Below are positions 29,861-39,800 of a stretch of 64,000 nt of DNA, in pieces (within the stretch, counting starts at the first letter, position 1; each line of letters begins with the position of its first letter). Source of the stretch: Phreatobacter sp. (lineage in GTDB: Bacteria; Pseudomonadota; Alphaproteobacteria; Rhizobiales; Phreatobacteraceae). The notes below the pieces were generated by a model. The model made no database searches and had not been told where the DNA came from. It saw only the letters and a list, made by a program, of their open reading frames with translations. The stretch lies in assembly GCF_022843985.1 (NCBI RefSeq), contig NZ_JALHMP010000008.1, positions 62,001-126,000 on the forward strand, written 5' to 3'. The translations under genes were made by a program, and so were the position numbers.

Positions 29861-30667
29861 TCAGTCGTTGGCGCCGGCCCCGTTCAGGCCGACGCCCATG
29901 CGCAGGCGCTCGACCGGGGACCACAGCCTGTCTCCGCCGGAATCGATGCGGACCAGATCCATCTGGAAGGAATAGCGGTCCGGCCGGTAAAAGGCCGCGA
30001 GATGCTCGATGCCGCGCCGCTTCACGTCGAAGACCACGCGGTTCAGCGACAACAGCGGCGCACCGATGTCGACGCCGAGCGCCTCGGCGATGTCCGGACC
30101 TGCGAGGGCGGCGGAGATCGTCTGGGTGGCACGATCGACCTTGACGCCGGAGCGCTCGATGAGGGTCAGAAGCGGCTGCACACCCAGTTCCGCCTCGGTA
30201 AAGGTCATGCCGATGCGTTGAGGCACATGGGTGACGAGATAGGAGAAGGGCTCGCCGTCGATGATGCGCACGCGCACCGAACGCTGCACCCGCTCGCCGG
30301 CGTCGAGCCTCAGCGCCTCGGCGACATCGGGATTGGCGTCCACATAGCCGAACTGCAGGAGCCGGACGTCGGTGGACCGCCCCATCTCGACCAGATGGGC
30401 GAGCGCGTTCGACAGGTCCGCGACGATCGGCCGCTTGATCATCCGCGCCGTGATGAAGGTTCCGGCACCCGGCCGGCGTGAGATCAGACCCTCGCGCTCG
30501 AGTTCCGCCAGCGCCCGGCGAATCGTCACGCGTGAGACGTCGTGCAGATCGGCGAGGTCCGGCTCCGACGGCAGGCGGGTGCCCGGCGTCAGTTCCCCCG
30601 ACGAGATTCGGTCGCGCAAGGTGAGATAGACCCGGCGCGTCTTGGATGTTTCGATGGCTTCAGCCAT
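29861..30667 (-). CDS. GntR family transcriptional regulator, HutC/UTRA type
   Basis: RVYLTLRDRISSGELTPGTRLPSEPDLADLHDVSRVTIRRALAELEREGLISRRPGAGTFI; C-terminal UTRA-like domain. Confidence 0.93.
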   Translation of the reverse strand: MAEAIETSKTRRVYLTLRDRISSGELTPGTRLPSEPDLADLHDVSRVTIRRALAELEREGLISRRPGAGTFITARMIKRPIVADLSNALAHLVEMGRSTDVRLLQFGYVDANPDVAEALRLDAGERVQRSVRVRIIDGEPFSYLVTHVPQRIGMTFTEAELGVQPLLTLIERSGVKVDRATQTISAALAGPDIAEALGVDIGAPLLSLNRVVFDVKRRGIEHLAAFYRPDRYSFQMDLVRIDSGGDRLWSPVERLRMGVGLNGAGAND

Positions 30668-30770
30668 GGGCTCGCTCCCTCGCAGTCCGGTTGTCACACC
30701 GGGGCGCATTGGCGCGGACCCCTTGCTAGGCAGTGCGACGGTTTGCATTTGTCTGCCGGCCTGTTCGATG

Positions 30771-30804
30771 GATAGAGATAAAGATATTTCTAGCTTTGTC
30801 TATC
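30771..30804. promoter_or_regulatory. imperfect AT-rich inverted repeat in divergent GntR/leuC intergenic region (candidate operator)
   Basis: GATAGAGATAAAG-atatttctag-CTTTGTCTATC; AT-rich patch in a GC-rich context. Confidence 0.4.
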
Positions 30805-30849
30805 CTATGATACAATGTTGGCTCGTCAAGCGTCGCCTTGGAGTCGAGA

Positions 30850-32247
30850 GTGCAGTTGCCCGCCACCCTGTTCGACAGGCTCTGGGATCGCCACGTGGTC
30901 AGCAGCCGCGCCGATGGCCTGTCGCTGCTGTGGATCGACCGCCATTTCGTCCATGAAGGCTCGCATCACGCCTTCGGCCAGATTGCGGCCCGGGGCGTGC
31001 CGGTGGCGCGGCCGGACCTCACTTTCGGGGTGGCCGATCACTATGTTCCGACCCGCGGCCGTGACGGCCCGGTGCCCGATCCCTCCATCGCCCGCATGGT
31101 CGCCCAGCTTGGCGCCAATACCGCCGCCCATCACATCACGCTGTTCGGGCTCGATGACAGGCGACAGGGCATCGTCCATGTGACGGGTACCGAACAGGGC
31201 CTCACCCTGCCGGGCCTCACCGTCGTCTGCGGCGACAGCCACACCTCCACCCATGGGGCCTTCGGCGCCTATGCCTTCGGGATCGGCGCCTCCGAGGTCG
31301 CCCATGTGCTGGCGACCCAGACGCTCTGGCAAAAGAAGCCAAAGCGGATGCGGGTCAGCGTCGAGGGACAGACCGCGCCCGGCATCACCGCCAAGGACAT
31401 CATGCTCACCGTCATCGCCGCCATCGGCGCCGACGGAGCAGCTGGCCACGCCATCGAATATGCGGGCTCGGCGATCCGGGCGCTGTCGATGGAGGGGCGG
31501 ATGACTCTCTGCAACATGTCCATCGAGGCCGGCGGGCGCTGCGGCATGGTGGCGCCCGACGCCACCAGCATCGCCTATCTCAAGGGCCGGCCCTTCGCCC
31601 CTGAGGGGGCGCTGTGGGACCTGGCCTTGGCGGACTGGGCCGACCTCGCCAGCGACGCCGACGCCGTCTTCGACCGCGAGGTGAGTTTCGCCGCGGCCGC
31701 TATCGCTCCGACCGTCACCTGGGGTATCAGCCCGGAACAGGCCCTGCCGATCGATGCCCACGTGCCCGATCCCGACCGCATCAGCGACCCGATCAAGGCG
31801 GCAGCGGCGCGCGATGCGCTCGACTACATGGGGCTCTCGCCGGGACAGGCGCTGCAATCGGTCGCCATCGACCGGGTTTTCATCGGCTCGTGCACCAATG
31901 CGCGCATTGAGGACCTGCGCGCCGCGGCGCAGATCCTTGCCGGCCGCAAGGCGGTGGTGCCGGGCCTGGTCTCGCCGGGCTCCTCGCTGGTCAAGCGCCA
32001 GGCCGAGGAGGAGGGCCTCGCCCGCATCTTCACCGAGGCCGGGCTGGACTGGGTGGAATCGGGCTGTTCCATGTGTGTCGGCATGAACGGCGACATGGTT
32101 CCCGCGGGCGAGCGCTGCGCCTCGACAACCAACCGCAATTTCAAGGGCCGCCAGGGGCCGGGCGCGCGTACCCACCTGATGTCCCCGGCCATGGCGGCGG
32201 CGGCGGCCGTCAACGGCCGGCTCACCGATGTCAGGCGATTCGGATGA
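30850..32247 (+). CDS. leuC: 3-isopropylmalate dehydratase large-subunit family (LeuC-like hydro-lyase)
   Basis: VTGTEQGLTLPGLTVVCGDSHTSTHGAFGAYAFGIGASEVAHVLATQTL, FIGSCTNARIEDLRAAA, CSMCVGMNGD. Start uncertain (TTG 30838 or GTG 30850). Confidence 0.92.
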   Translation: MQLPATLFDRLWDRHVVSSRADGLSLLWIDRHFVHEGSHHAFGQIAARGVPVARPDLTFGVADHYVPTRGRDGPVPDPSIARMVAQLGANTAAHHITLFGLDDRRQGIVHVTGTEQGLTLPGLTVVCGDSHTSTHGAFGAYAFGIGASEVAHVLATQTLWQKKPKRMRVSVEGQTAPGITAKDIMLTVIAAIGADGAAGHAIEYAGSAIRALSMEGRMTLCNMSIEAGGRCGMVAPDATSIAYLKGRPFAPEGALWDLALADWADLASDADAVFDREVSFAAAAIAPTVTWGISPEQALPIDAHVPDPDRISDPIKAAAARDALDYMGLSPGQALQSVAIDRVFIGSCTNARIEDLRAAAQILAGRKAVVPGLVSPGSSLVKRQAEEEGLARIFTEAGLDWVESGCSMCVGMNGDMVPAGERCASTTNRNFKGRQGPGARTHLMSPAMAAAAAVNGRLTDVRRFG

Positions 32248-32825
32248 AACCCTTCACCTGTGACACGGCCGCAATGCTGAAGCTGCCGGTGGCCAATATC
32301 GACACCGACCAGCTTATCCCGGCGCGCTTCATGAAGGAGCCGCGCCAGCCGGAGGGCTATGGCCGCTTTCTCCTGCACGACCTTGCCGCCGAGGGCACCG
32401 CCCCTGCCCCCCGCGCCGGCCAGACCATCCTGGTGGCACGGCGCAATTTCGGCTGCGGCTCGTCGCGCGAGGCAGCGGTCTATGCGCTGGCGGATTTCGG
32501 TTTCCGCGCCGTCATCGCCCCCACCTTCGGCGACATCTTCGCGTCCAATTGCGTCAAGAACGGCGTGGTGCCGGCCATGGTGAGCGAGGAGGACGCGGAA
32601 AGGCTGCTCGACACCGCGGACCTGCCGGTCACCGTCGACCTCGCGGCGCAGACCATCGCCTGCGGCAATGTCGTGGTACCCTTCGCTATCGATCCGGTGT
32701 GGCAGACGCAATTGCTGAACGGCTGGGACGACATCGACCTGACGCTGGCCGAAGGCGATGCCATCGCCGCCTTCACGGCGCGCGATGCCGGAGCAAGGCC
32801 CTGGGCGGCGCCGCGGCGGCGTTGA
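32244..32825 (+). CDS. leuD: 3-isopropylmalate dehydratase small-subunit family (LeuD-like)
   Basis: LPVANIDTDQLIPARFMK, NFGCGSSREAAVYALADFGFRAVIAPTFGDIFASNCVKNGVVP; ATGA overlap with leuC. Confidence 0.92.
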   Translation: MKPFTCDTAAMLKLPVANIDTDQLIPARFMKEPRQPEGYGRFLLHDLAAEGTAPAPRAGQTILVARRNFGCGSSREAAVYALADFGFRAVIAPTFGDIFASNCVKNGVVPAMVSEEDAERLLDTADLPVTVDLAAQTIACGNVVVPFAIDPVWQTQLLNGWDDIDLTLAEGDAIAAFTARDAGARPWAAPRRR

Positions 32826-32831
32826 GATTGC

Positions 32832-32847
32832 GTACGTTTTGACGTAC
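32832..32847. promoter_or_regulatory. candidate YefM-type autoregulatory operator
   Basis: Perfect inverted repeat GTACGT-tttg-ACGTAC, 10 bp before the antitoxin ATG. Confidence 0.5.
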
Positions 32848-32856
32848 ACTCTTTCC

Positions 32857-33111
32857 ATGCGTGTCAAGACCTCGACCGAACTTCGCAAGACCCTCGCCGC
32901 CACTCTTGATCAGGTGACGGCCGACCATGCACCGGTGCTGATCACCCGTGAGGGCGGCAAGCCGCCCGCGGTGCTGATCTCGCTGGAGGATTACACGTCG
33001 ATGGAGGAGACGACCTATCTCCTCAAGAGCCCGCGCAATCGCGAGGAACTCTTGGCATCGATCGCCGAACTCGATGCCGGGCTGGGGGTCGTCAGGAAAC
33101 TGGAGGAATGA
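32857..33111 (+). CDS. yefM: type II antitoxin, Phd/YefM family
   Basis: MRVKTSTELRKTLAATLDQVTADHAPVLITREGGKPPAVLISLEDYTSMEETTYLLKSPRN. Confidence 0.95.
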   Translation: MRVKTSTELRKTLAATLDQVTADHAPVLITREGGKPPAVLISLEDYTSMEETTYLLKSPRNREELLASIAELDAGLGVVRKLEE

Positions 33112-33362
33112 TCATCGCCTTCTCGCCACGCGGCTGGGCGCACTACCGATACTGGCAGGACACGGATCGGCAACTCCTGAAAAGACTCAACAACCTCATC
33201 GACGAGTGCACCCGAACGCCCTTCACCGGCACCGGCAAGCCCGAGCCCTTGAAAAACGAACTCCAGGGCTGGTGGTCGCGGCGTATCGACCAGGAGCACC
33301 GCCTCGTCTACCGCGTGCGCGGCGAGGTACTCGAGATCGCCCAGTGCCGCTACCGCTACTGA
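33108..33362 (+). CDS. yoeB: type II toxin, YoeB family mRNA interferase
   Basis: YWQDTDRQLLKRLNNLIDECTRTPFTGTGKPEPLKNELQGWWSRRIDQEHRLVYRV...CRYRY; ATGA overlap with antitoxin. Confidence 0.95.
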   Translation: MIIAFSPRGWAHYRYWQDTDRQLLKRLNNLIDECTRTPFTGTGKPEPLKNELQGWWSRRIDQEHRLVYRVRGEVLEIAQCRYRY

Positions 33363-33365
33363 GGT

Positions 33366-33983
33366 TCACTCCCCTGCCAGTGCCGCCTTGACGGCCGGGC
33401 GCTCGCCCATGCGGGCGAGGTGGTCGGCGACGCGCGGGAACTGCGCCATGTCGACGCCGTCGCCCTCCAGCCAGCGCGTTACTGTGAAGAGATAGGCGTC
33501 CGCCACCGAATAGGCTTCGCCCATGACCCAGGGGCCGCGGAAGAAGTCGTTCTCGATGAGGCGGAAGCTCGCCGCCATGGTCTCCGGCACCTTGCGGCGC
33601 ATGTCGAGAAAGGAACTCTCCTCGGTCGCCCAGCGGGCGCCGCGGTGCTTGTGGGCGTGGTTCACATGCACCGTGGAGGCGAGGTAGCTGTTGAAGGCCT
33701 GCATCTGCGCGAAGGCGAAGGGGTCGTCGAGCGGCGCCAGGGCCTTGTCCGGATGGCTCTGGGCGACGAAGGCGAGGATCGCGACGTTCTCCGTCAGCAC
33801 GCCACGTTCGGTGACCAGGGCCGGGACGCGACCCTTGGGATTGACGGCGAGAAAGGCCGGCTTGGTCTGCTCGCCCGAGGCGAAGTCGACCCGGACGGGT
33901 TCATAGGCCGCGCCGGCCTCTTCCAGCGCGATGCGCGAGGCCAGCGCGCAGGTCTTCGGGCCGTAGAAGAACTTCATCGTCAT
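33366..33983 (-). CDS. glutathione S-transferase family protein
   Basis: MKFFYGPKTCALASRIALEEAGAAYEPVRVDF...PKGRVPALVTERGVLTENVAILAFVA. Confidence 0.92.
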   Translation of the reverse strand: MTMKFFYGPKTCALASRIALEEAGAAYEPVRVDFASGEQTKPAFLAVNPKGRVPALVTERGVLTENVAILAFVAQSHPDKALAPLDDPFAFAQMQAFNSYLASTVHVNHAHKHRGARWATEESSFLDMRRKVPETMAASFRLIENDFFRGPWVMGEAYSVADAYLFTVTRWLEGDGVDMAQFPRVADHLARMGERPAVKAALAGE

Positions 33984-33987
33984 GGTC

Positions 33988-35241
33988 TCACCCTGCCTTC
34001 ACCAGCACATGTTTCTTGCGGCCGAAGGACAGCTTGGCGACGCCGTCCCTCAGGGCCTTTTCGGTCACCACCGCCTGAGCGTCGGTCACCGTCTCGTCGT
34101 TGAGTTTCAGACCACCGCCCTGGACCTGGCGACGGGCCTCGCCGTTGGAGGCGACAAGGCCGGCGCGGACGAACAGGCTGAGGACGCCGATACCGGAGGC
34201 GAGTTCGGCGGCCGGGACGGTGACCACCGGCAGGTCGTCGCCGAGCGCGCCCTGTTCAAAGGTCTTCTTCGCCGTCGCGGCGGCGGCCTCGGCGACGTCG
34301 CGACCGCGCACCAGCGCGGTGGCTTCCGTCGCCAGCACCTTCTTCGCCTCGTTGATCTCGGCGCCCTGGAGAGCGGCGAGGCGGTCGATCTCGGCCATCG
34401 GCAACAACGTGAACAGCTTGAGGAAGCGGGCGACGTCACCGTCCTCGGTGTTCCGCCAGAACTGCCAGTAATCGTAGTTGGACAGCATGTCGGCGTTGAG
34501 CCAGACGGCGCCCGCCGCCGTCTTGCCCATCTTGGCACCGGACGACGTGGTCAGCAGCGGGCAGGTCAGGGCATAGAGCTGGTGGGTGCCCATGCGGCGG
34601 CCGAGATCGACGCCGGTGACGATATTGCCCCACTGGTCGGATCCGCCCATCTGCAGGTTGGTGCCGTAGCGGCGGGCCAGTTCGACGAAATCGTAGGACT
34701 GGAGGATCATGTAGTTAAATTCGATGAAGGAGAGTTCCTGCTCGCGCTCCAGCCGCATGCGCACGGAGTCCATCGTCATCATGCGGTTCACCGAAAAATG
34801 CCGGCCGATATCGCGCAGCATCTCGATGTAGTTGAGCCTCGTCAGCCACTCCGCATTGTCAGGCATGATGGCGTCAGTCTTGCCCTCGCCGAAGGTCAGC
34901 AGCTTCGCGAACACGCCCTTCAGCGCGTCCTTGTTGGCGTTGATGTCGTCGATGGAGAGGATCTTGCGCGTCTCGTCGCGGCCGGAGGGGTCGCCGACGC
35001 GGGTCGTGCCGCCCCCCATGAGCGTGATCGGCTTGCCGGCGCCGGTGGCCTGCATCCAGTGCAGCATCATGATCGACAGCAGATGCCCGACATGGAGCGA
35101 GGGCGCCGTGCAGTCATAGCCCACATAGGCGACGACACCCCCCTTGGCCGCCAGGGCGTCGAGACCCTGCATGTCGGAACACTGGTGGATGAACCCGCGC
35201 TCGGTGAGGATGCGCAGGAAGTCGGAGCTGGGGGCGGTCAT
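33988..35241 (-). CDS. tyrS: tyrosyl-tRNA synthetase
   Basis: [43 protein letters not shown]-terminal S4-like domain. Confidence 0.97.
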   Translation of the reverse strand: MTAPSSDFLRILTERGFIHQCSDMQGLDALAAKGGVVAYVGYDCTAPSLHVGHLLSIMMLHWMQATGAGKPITLMGGGTTRVGDPSGRDETRKILSIDDINANKDALKGVFAKLLTFGEGKTDAIMPDNAEWLTRLNYIEMLRDIGRHFSVNRMMTMDSVRMRLEREQELSFIEFNYMILQSYDFVELARRYGTNLQMGGSDQWGNIVTGVDLGRRMGTHQLYALTCPLLTTSSGAKMGKTAAGAVWLNADMLSNYDYWQFWRNTEDGDVARFLKLFTLLPMAEIDRLAALQGAEINEAKKVLATEATALVRGRDVAEAAAATAKKTFEQGALGDDLPVVTVPAAELASGIGVLSLFVRAGLVASNGEARRQVQGGGLKLNDETVTDAQAVVTEKALRDGVAKLSFGRKKHVLVKAG

Positions 35242-35339
35242 GATCTTTCCAACGAGAGCTGAGGCCGGGACTTAACCCCGGAGGAGGCGCGGTGTAGCAG
35301 AGGCGGGGATCAATTTCACCCTTCGAATCGGCGGGACTC

Positions 35340-36431
35340 ATGCGCGCCATCGGCCTGATGTCGGGAACCTCCATGGACGGCGTCGACGTGGCGCTGGTCG
35401 AGACCGACGGCGAGACCATCGGCGGCTTCGGCCCGACCGGCTACCGCGCCTATAGCGAGGACGAACGCGCTATCCTGCGCGCCGCCCTGAAGGAGGGCGC
35501 GCAGATCACCGATCGCACGACCCGTACACCCCTCCTCGCCCGGGCCGAGGCCCTCGTCACCCGCGCCCATGCCGAAGCGGTCGAACTGTTCCTGGAGACG
35601 AACGGACTCGCGCGCGGAGACATCGGCGTGGTCGGTTTTCACGGCCAGACCGTGCTGCACCGCCCGGCGATCGGGCTGACCGTGCAGATCGGCGACGGGG
35701 TGGCGCTGCGCCAGCGACTCGGCATTCCCGTCGTCTACGATCTCCGCCAGGCCGACGTCGCGGCCGGCGGCCAGGGCGCACCGCTCGTGCCGGTCTTCCA
35801 CCGGGCTCTCGCCGCACAGGCCGCCCTCCCCCGCCCGCTGGCGGTGGTCAATATCGGCGGCGTCGCCAATGTCACACTGATTGCTGCGGACGAGGCGCTG
35901 CTCGCCTTCGATACCGGGCCGGGCAATGCGCTGGTCGACGACTGGATGGGCGAGCGGACCGGCGCGCGCATGGATGCCGGCGGCGGCGCTGCGGCGCGCG
36001 GGCGGGCCGACGAGGCCCTGCTCGCCTGGCTCCTGGTCCATCCCTTCTTCGCGAAGCCGCCACCGAAGTCCCTCGACCGCAACGCATTCTCCTTCTCGAT
36101 TGTCGGCAATGTCGCGACCGAGGACGGGGCGGCGTCGCTGACCGCCTTCACTGCGCGTTCGATCGCCCGCGCCGCCGATTTCGTGCCCGATCCGCCGGTG
36201 CTGTGGGTCGTCTGCGGCGGCGGCGCCAGGAACCCGGAGCTGCTGCGGCTTCTCGCCCATGCCACCGGCGCGGAAGTGCGCACCGGCGAGGATGTCGGCT
36301 GGTCGTCGGATTTCCTCGAGGCACAGGCCTTCGCCTTCCTCGCAGTGCGGTCGATGATGGGCTTGCCGCTGACCTATCCCTCGACCACGGGGGTCACGGC
36401 GCCCGTCACTGGCGGGATCGTCCTCGCCTAG
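35340..36431 (+). CDS. anmK: anhydro-N-acetylmuramic acid kinase
   Basis: MRAIGLMSGTSMDGVDVALVETDG; VGFHGQTVLHRP; FDTGPGNALVDDWM; VCGGGARNPELL. Confidence 0.96.
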   Translation: MRAIGLMSGTSMDGVDVALVETDGETIGGFGPTGYRAYSEDERAILRAALKEGAQITDRTTRTPLLARAEALVTRAHAEAVELFLETNGLARGDIGVVGFHGQTVLHRPAIGLTVQIGDGVALRQRLGIPVVYDLRQADVAAGGQGAPLVPVFHRALAAQAALPRPLAVVNIGGVANVTLIAADEALLAFDTGPGNALVDDWMGERTGARMDAGGGAAARGRADEALLAWLLVHPFFAKPPPKSLDRNAFSFSIVGNVATEDGAASLTAFTARSIARAADFVPDPPVLWVVCGGGARNPELLRLLAHATGAEVRTGEDVGWSSDFLEAQAFAFLAVRSMMGLPLTYPSTTGVTAPVTGGIVLA

Positions 36432-36473
36432 GCCATACTGAGATCCCCTGACTCACCCGAGCCGAGACCTGCC

Positions 36474-36791
36474 ATGCCTGTCCAAGATCTCTCCACCGAC
36501 GACGTCGCCCGCGGACTCTCCGCCGATTCGATCCTGCTGATTGACGTGCGCGAGCCGCACGAATTCCAGATGGCGCATATTCCGGGGTCGCTGAACCTGC
36601 CGCTCTCCAGCTTCGATCCGCGCGCCATTCCCAACCCGGACGGCAAGCGCGTCGTGTTCATGTGTGCGGCCGGCATGCGCTCGCTCCAGGCGTCGGAGAT
36701 CGCGCAGACTTCCGGCAAGCCTTACGACGCGCATCTGGCCGGCGGCATCAAGGGCTGGGTGATGGACGGGCAGGATATCGTGCGCGGCTGA
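36474..36791 (+). CDS. rhodanese-like domain protein
   Basis: LLIDVREPHEFQMAHIPGSLNLPL...VFMCAAGMRSLQASEIA...LAGGIKGWV. Confidence 0.93.
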   Translation: MPVQDLSTDDVARGLSADSILLIDVREPHEFQMAHIPGSLNLPLSSFDPRAIPNPDGKRVVFMCAAGMRSLQASEIAQTSGKPYDAHLAGGIKGWVMDGQDIVRG

Positions 36792-36823
36792 TCTGGCGCC
36801 CTGCCTCCCGGGTGCCCGGCCCG

Positions 36824-39800
36824 TCAGCGCTGGGCGGCGTCGCCCGGCATGGGCGGAGGGGTGGACGAGGCGCCGCGGAATTCGAACATCTTGCGCAGGA
36901 AGCCCGGCGTCACCGCCGACAGGGGATTGATGGTCAGGCGCGGCGCGCTGACCGCGCCGGCGATCTGGTAGGTGATGCCGAAAACGCCCTCGTCGGGCGC
37001 CCCACCGAGGAAGAAGCCGAGCACGGGGATGCGCGCGAAGATATTGTTCAGCGCATAGGCCGGCACATAGGTTCCGCGCAGCATCAGGCGGTCCCGGCCC
37101 GGATCGAACTCGCCCTCGACCGTAGCACCGATCGCCGCGCCCCAGAGCAGGCCGTCGGACACGGTCACCTTGCTGGCCGCGCGGGCGAAATTGGCGCGCA
37201 GGCGCGAGAAGGCGAAGGCGTCGTTCTGCTGCTGGCGCGGCGCATTGGGCCCGGTGCCGGCGGCCGCCACCATGCCGGAAATGGCCTGGTCGCCGCGGAT
37301 TCGGAAGTCGGTGATCTCGACACTTCCCTCGCGGATGGTCCCGTTGGGCTGCGGCGGGGTCATGATCAGCGCCAGGGTGCCGCCCTGGAGCGCGCGGTAG
37401 ATGTCGAGGAACCGCAGCAATGCGCCGGCATCGCCGGAACTGACTGCCAGCCGCTGCGCGTTGCCCTGGCCGCGCTGCTCGATGGCAAAGGGCGCATCGC
37501 GGCCGACGCGCCCCGATGCGCTGAGCGAGCGGATCGTCTGGCCCTGGCGGACCATGCGCATCTCAAACTGCCGGATCACCTCGCCGTTGCCGCCGACCAC
37601 GGCATTGGCCTTGAAGTCGATATCGACTTCGGTGGCCGCGGTGGCGGGCGCCAGGGCACCGGGACGCGCCGGCTCGGACAGGGACTTGATCAGGTGGCGG
37701 GCATCGATCATCTCGCCGCGACCGATGACGCGGTGGCCGCTGCCGGCGCGCTCGATGCGGATGTTGACCCTGTCGCCGTCTGACAGGTTATAGGCCGGGA
37801 ACACCCCGGCGATGAGGCCGCCCTTGTCGTCGAAGGTGGCGGAGCCGCGCACGAGCACGCCGCGGCTCTCCACGACGAGGTCCTCCAGCTTCCAGCCGTC
37901 GTCGCCCTCGACCGCGACGAAGCGCGCCTTGGCCGGCTGCCCCCGCGGCTTGCTCCAGCCGGGGAGAAGGTCGGCGAGGGTCGCGGGGCCGAGGTCGACC
38001 TCGACATTGTAGCGGCCGGAATCCTCGCCCACCGTCATCACCCTGACCGGGGTGGGGCCGACGATCCGCGGTCCGATATTGAGCCCGAGGCGTGAGCGGC
38101 CGCGATCATCCAGCGTCGCCGTCAGCCGGATCTCGGGCTTTGCATCGGGGCGGGGCTTGCGGTATTCGAAGTTGGCCTGGGCACCGCCAAGAACGCCCTG
38201 TCCGCGCATGGTGAGGCTGCGCGGAGTCGTCTGGACCTTGAAGGCGGCCCGCTCGACACGCATCTCGCCGAACGCATTATCGGCCGAAAAGCCGGTGAAA
38301 TCGGCATCGACGGCATAGTCGATCAGGTTAGCCTGGAAAGTGTCGGTCAGAGGAACGTTGACCGTGACCTGCGCCGTCACCATACCCTCCACCTTGCCGG
38401 TGGGGAGCGTCGGGCCAGTGGCTGCGCCCTTGAAGGCCTGCTCACCGAGCAGCGCGAAGGCGGCGGAAGCCGAGCCCTGGAGGCGGAACTTGGTCACCGA
38501 TTGCAGTGGCTGTATCCGGTGGTCGAGAATCTCGAACGTCCCCTGGGTGAGGATCAGCCTCTGGCCCACCGCGGGCTCGACGCTGCCGCGCTCCACGGTG
38601 AGGCTCGCCATCTGGCCGTCGACATCGAGATCGAGATCGGCATCCTTCAGCGGCGACATGCCTGGCATGACCCGCAGGGACGTCCCACGCAGTTTGGAGC
38701 GCACCGACAGCGCATCCTTTTCCAGCACCCAGTGCTTGCTCGCCAGCAGCCCGGCCGGAATCGCCATGCGGATGGCGGTGTCATCGGTGGTGCCGCCGCG
38801 CATGTTGTCGGCGACCCAGTCTCGGGCATGGGGGTTGGAGGCGCGCGGCCAGAGCGACAGGGCGGTTGCCAGCGGCATCCGCCCGGCGGTCACGTCGAGT
38901 TCGACGGCGGGCGATCCTTCGGCGAAGGTCAGCTTGCCGGCAATGCGCGCCAGCGTCTCGGCGCCCTGGTCGACCGTCATGCCGCCGAGAGCGAGCGTGC
39001 GGGTCGCCGGTTCGAAGACGAAACGGGCCCCGCTGACATTGATCGGCACCGGCGGCTCATGCGGATTGAGCACGGAGGTGACAGCCCGAAGGGCCTTCAG
39101 CTCGACGACGAAAGGCTCACCGCTGCGGGCCGGCGGGATCACCACACCATTGAGGGAGGCCCTGTTGTCGCCGGCGACGACCTCGACCCGATCGACGACG
39201 AGCCCCGGCGCAAGGGTGTCCCAGTGAACGTCGGCGGCGACGCTGTCGATGGCGACGCGCAGGGCTTCGTCGTTGACGTCGCCGACCTTGCCGGCGCCCA
39301 TGGTGACGCGGCCGTTAAAGGCGACGGGGTCGCCGTCGTCGCCGACCGTCGCCCGCAGGGTGCCGGAAATCGGCGTATCGGCGAAGACGACCTGGGGCCC
39401 CTGCAGGGCCAGCGACAGGTCGCGCGGAGCCATGTCGCGCATCGACAGGTCGATGACCCGGCGACCCGCGGCGTCACGCGGCGTGACGATGGCGGTGGAG
39501 GTCCAGCGGGCGCCCGAGCCCGACGCGTCAAGTTCGATCGACAGGCCGCCGGTGGTCGGGACGGTGAGGTCGAGATCGATGCCGGCGAAGACGAAACGCT
39601 TGCCGGACCGCACGTCGTCGACGATGACCGTGCCATTGCGCAGGCCGAAGCCGGCGAGGCGATGGCCGTCGAGCCCGGACTTCTCGATCAGGTCGAGCCA
39701 GATTCCGAGGCGCCGGAACGGCGACATTTCCGGCTCGGGCAAGGTCGAGTTCACTTCGGCGGCGGGGGGCGTTCCGCTGGCAGGCGGTTCGGTGACGCGG

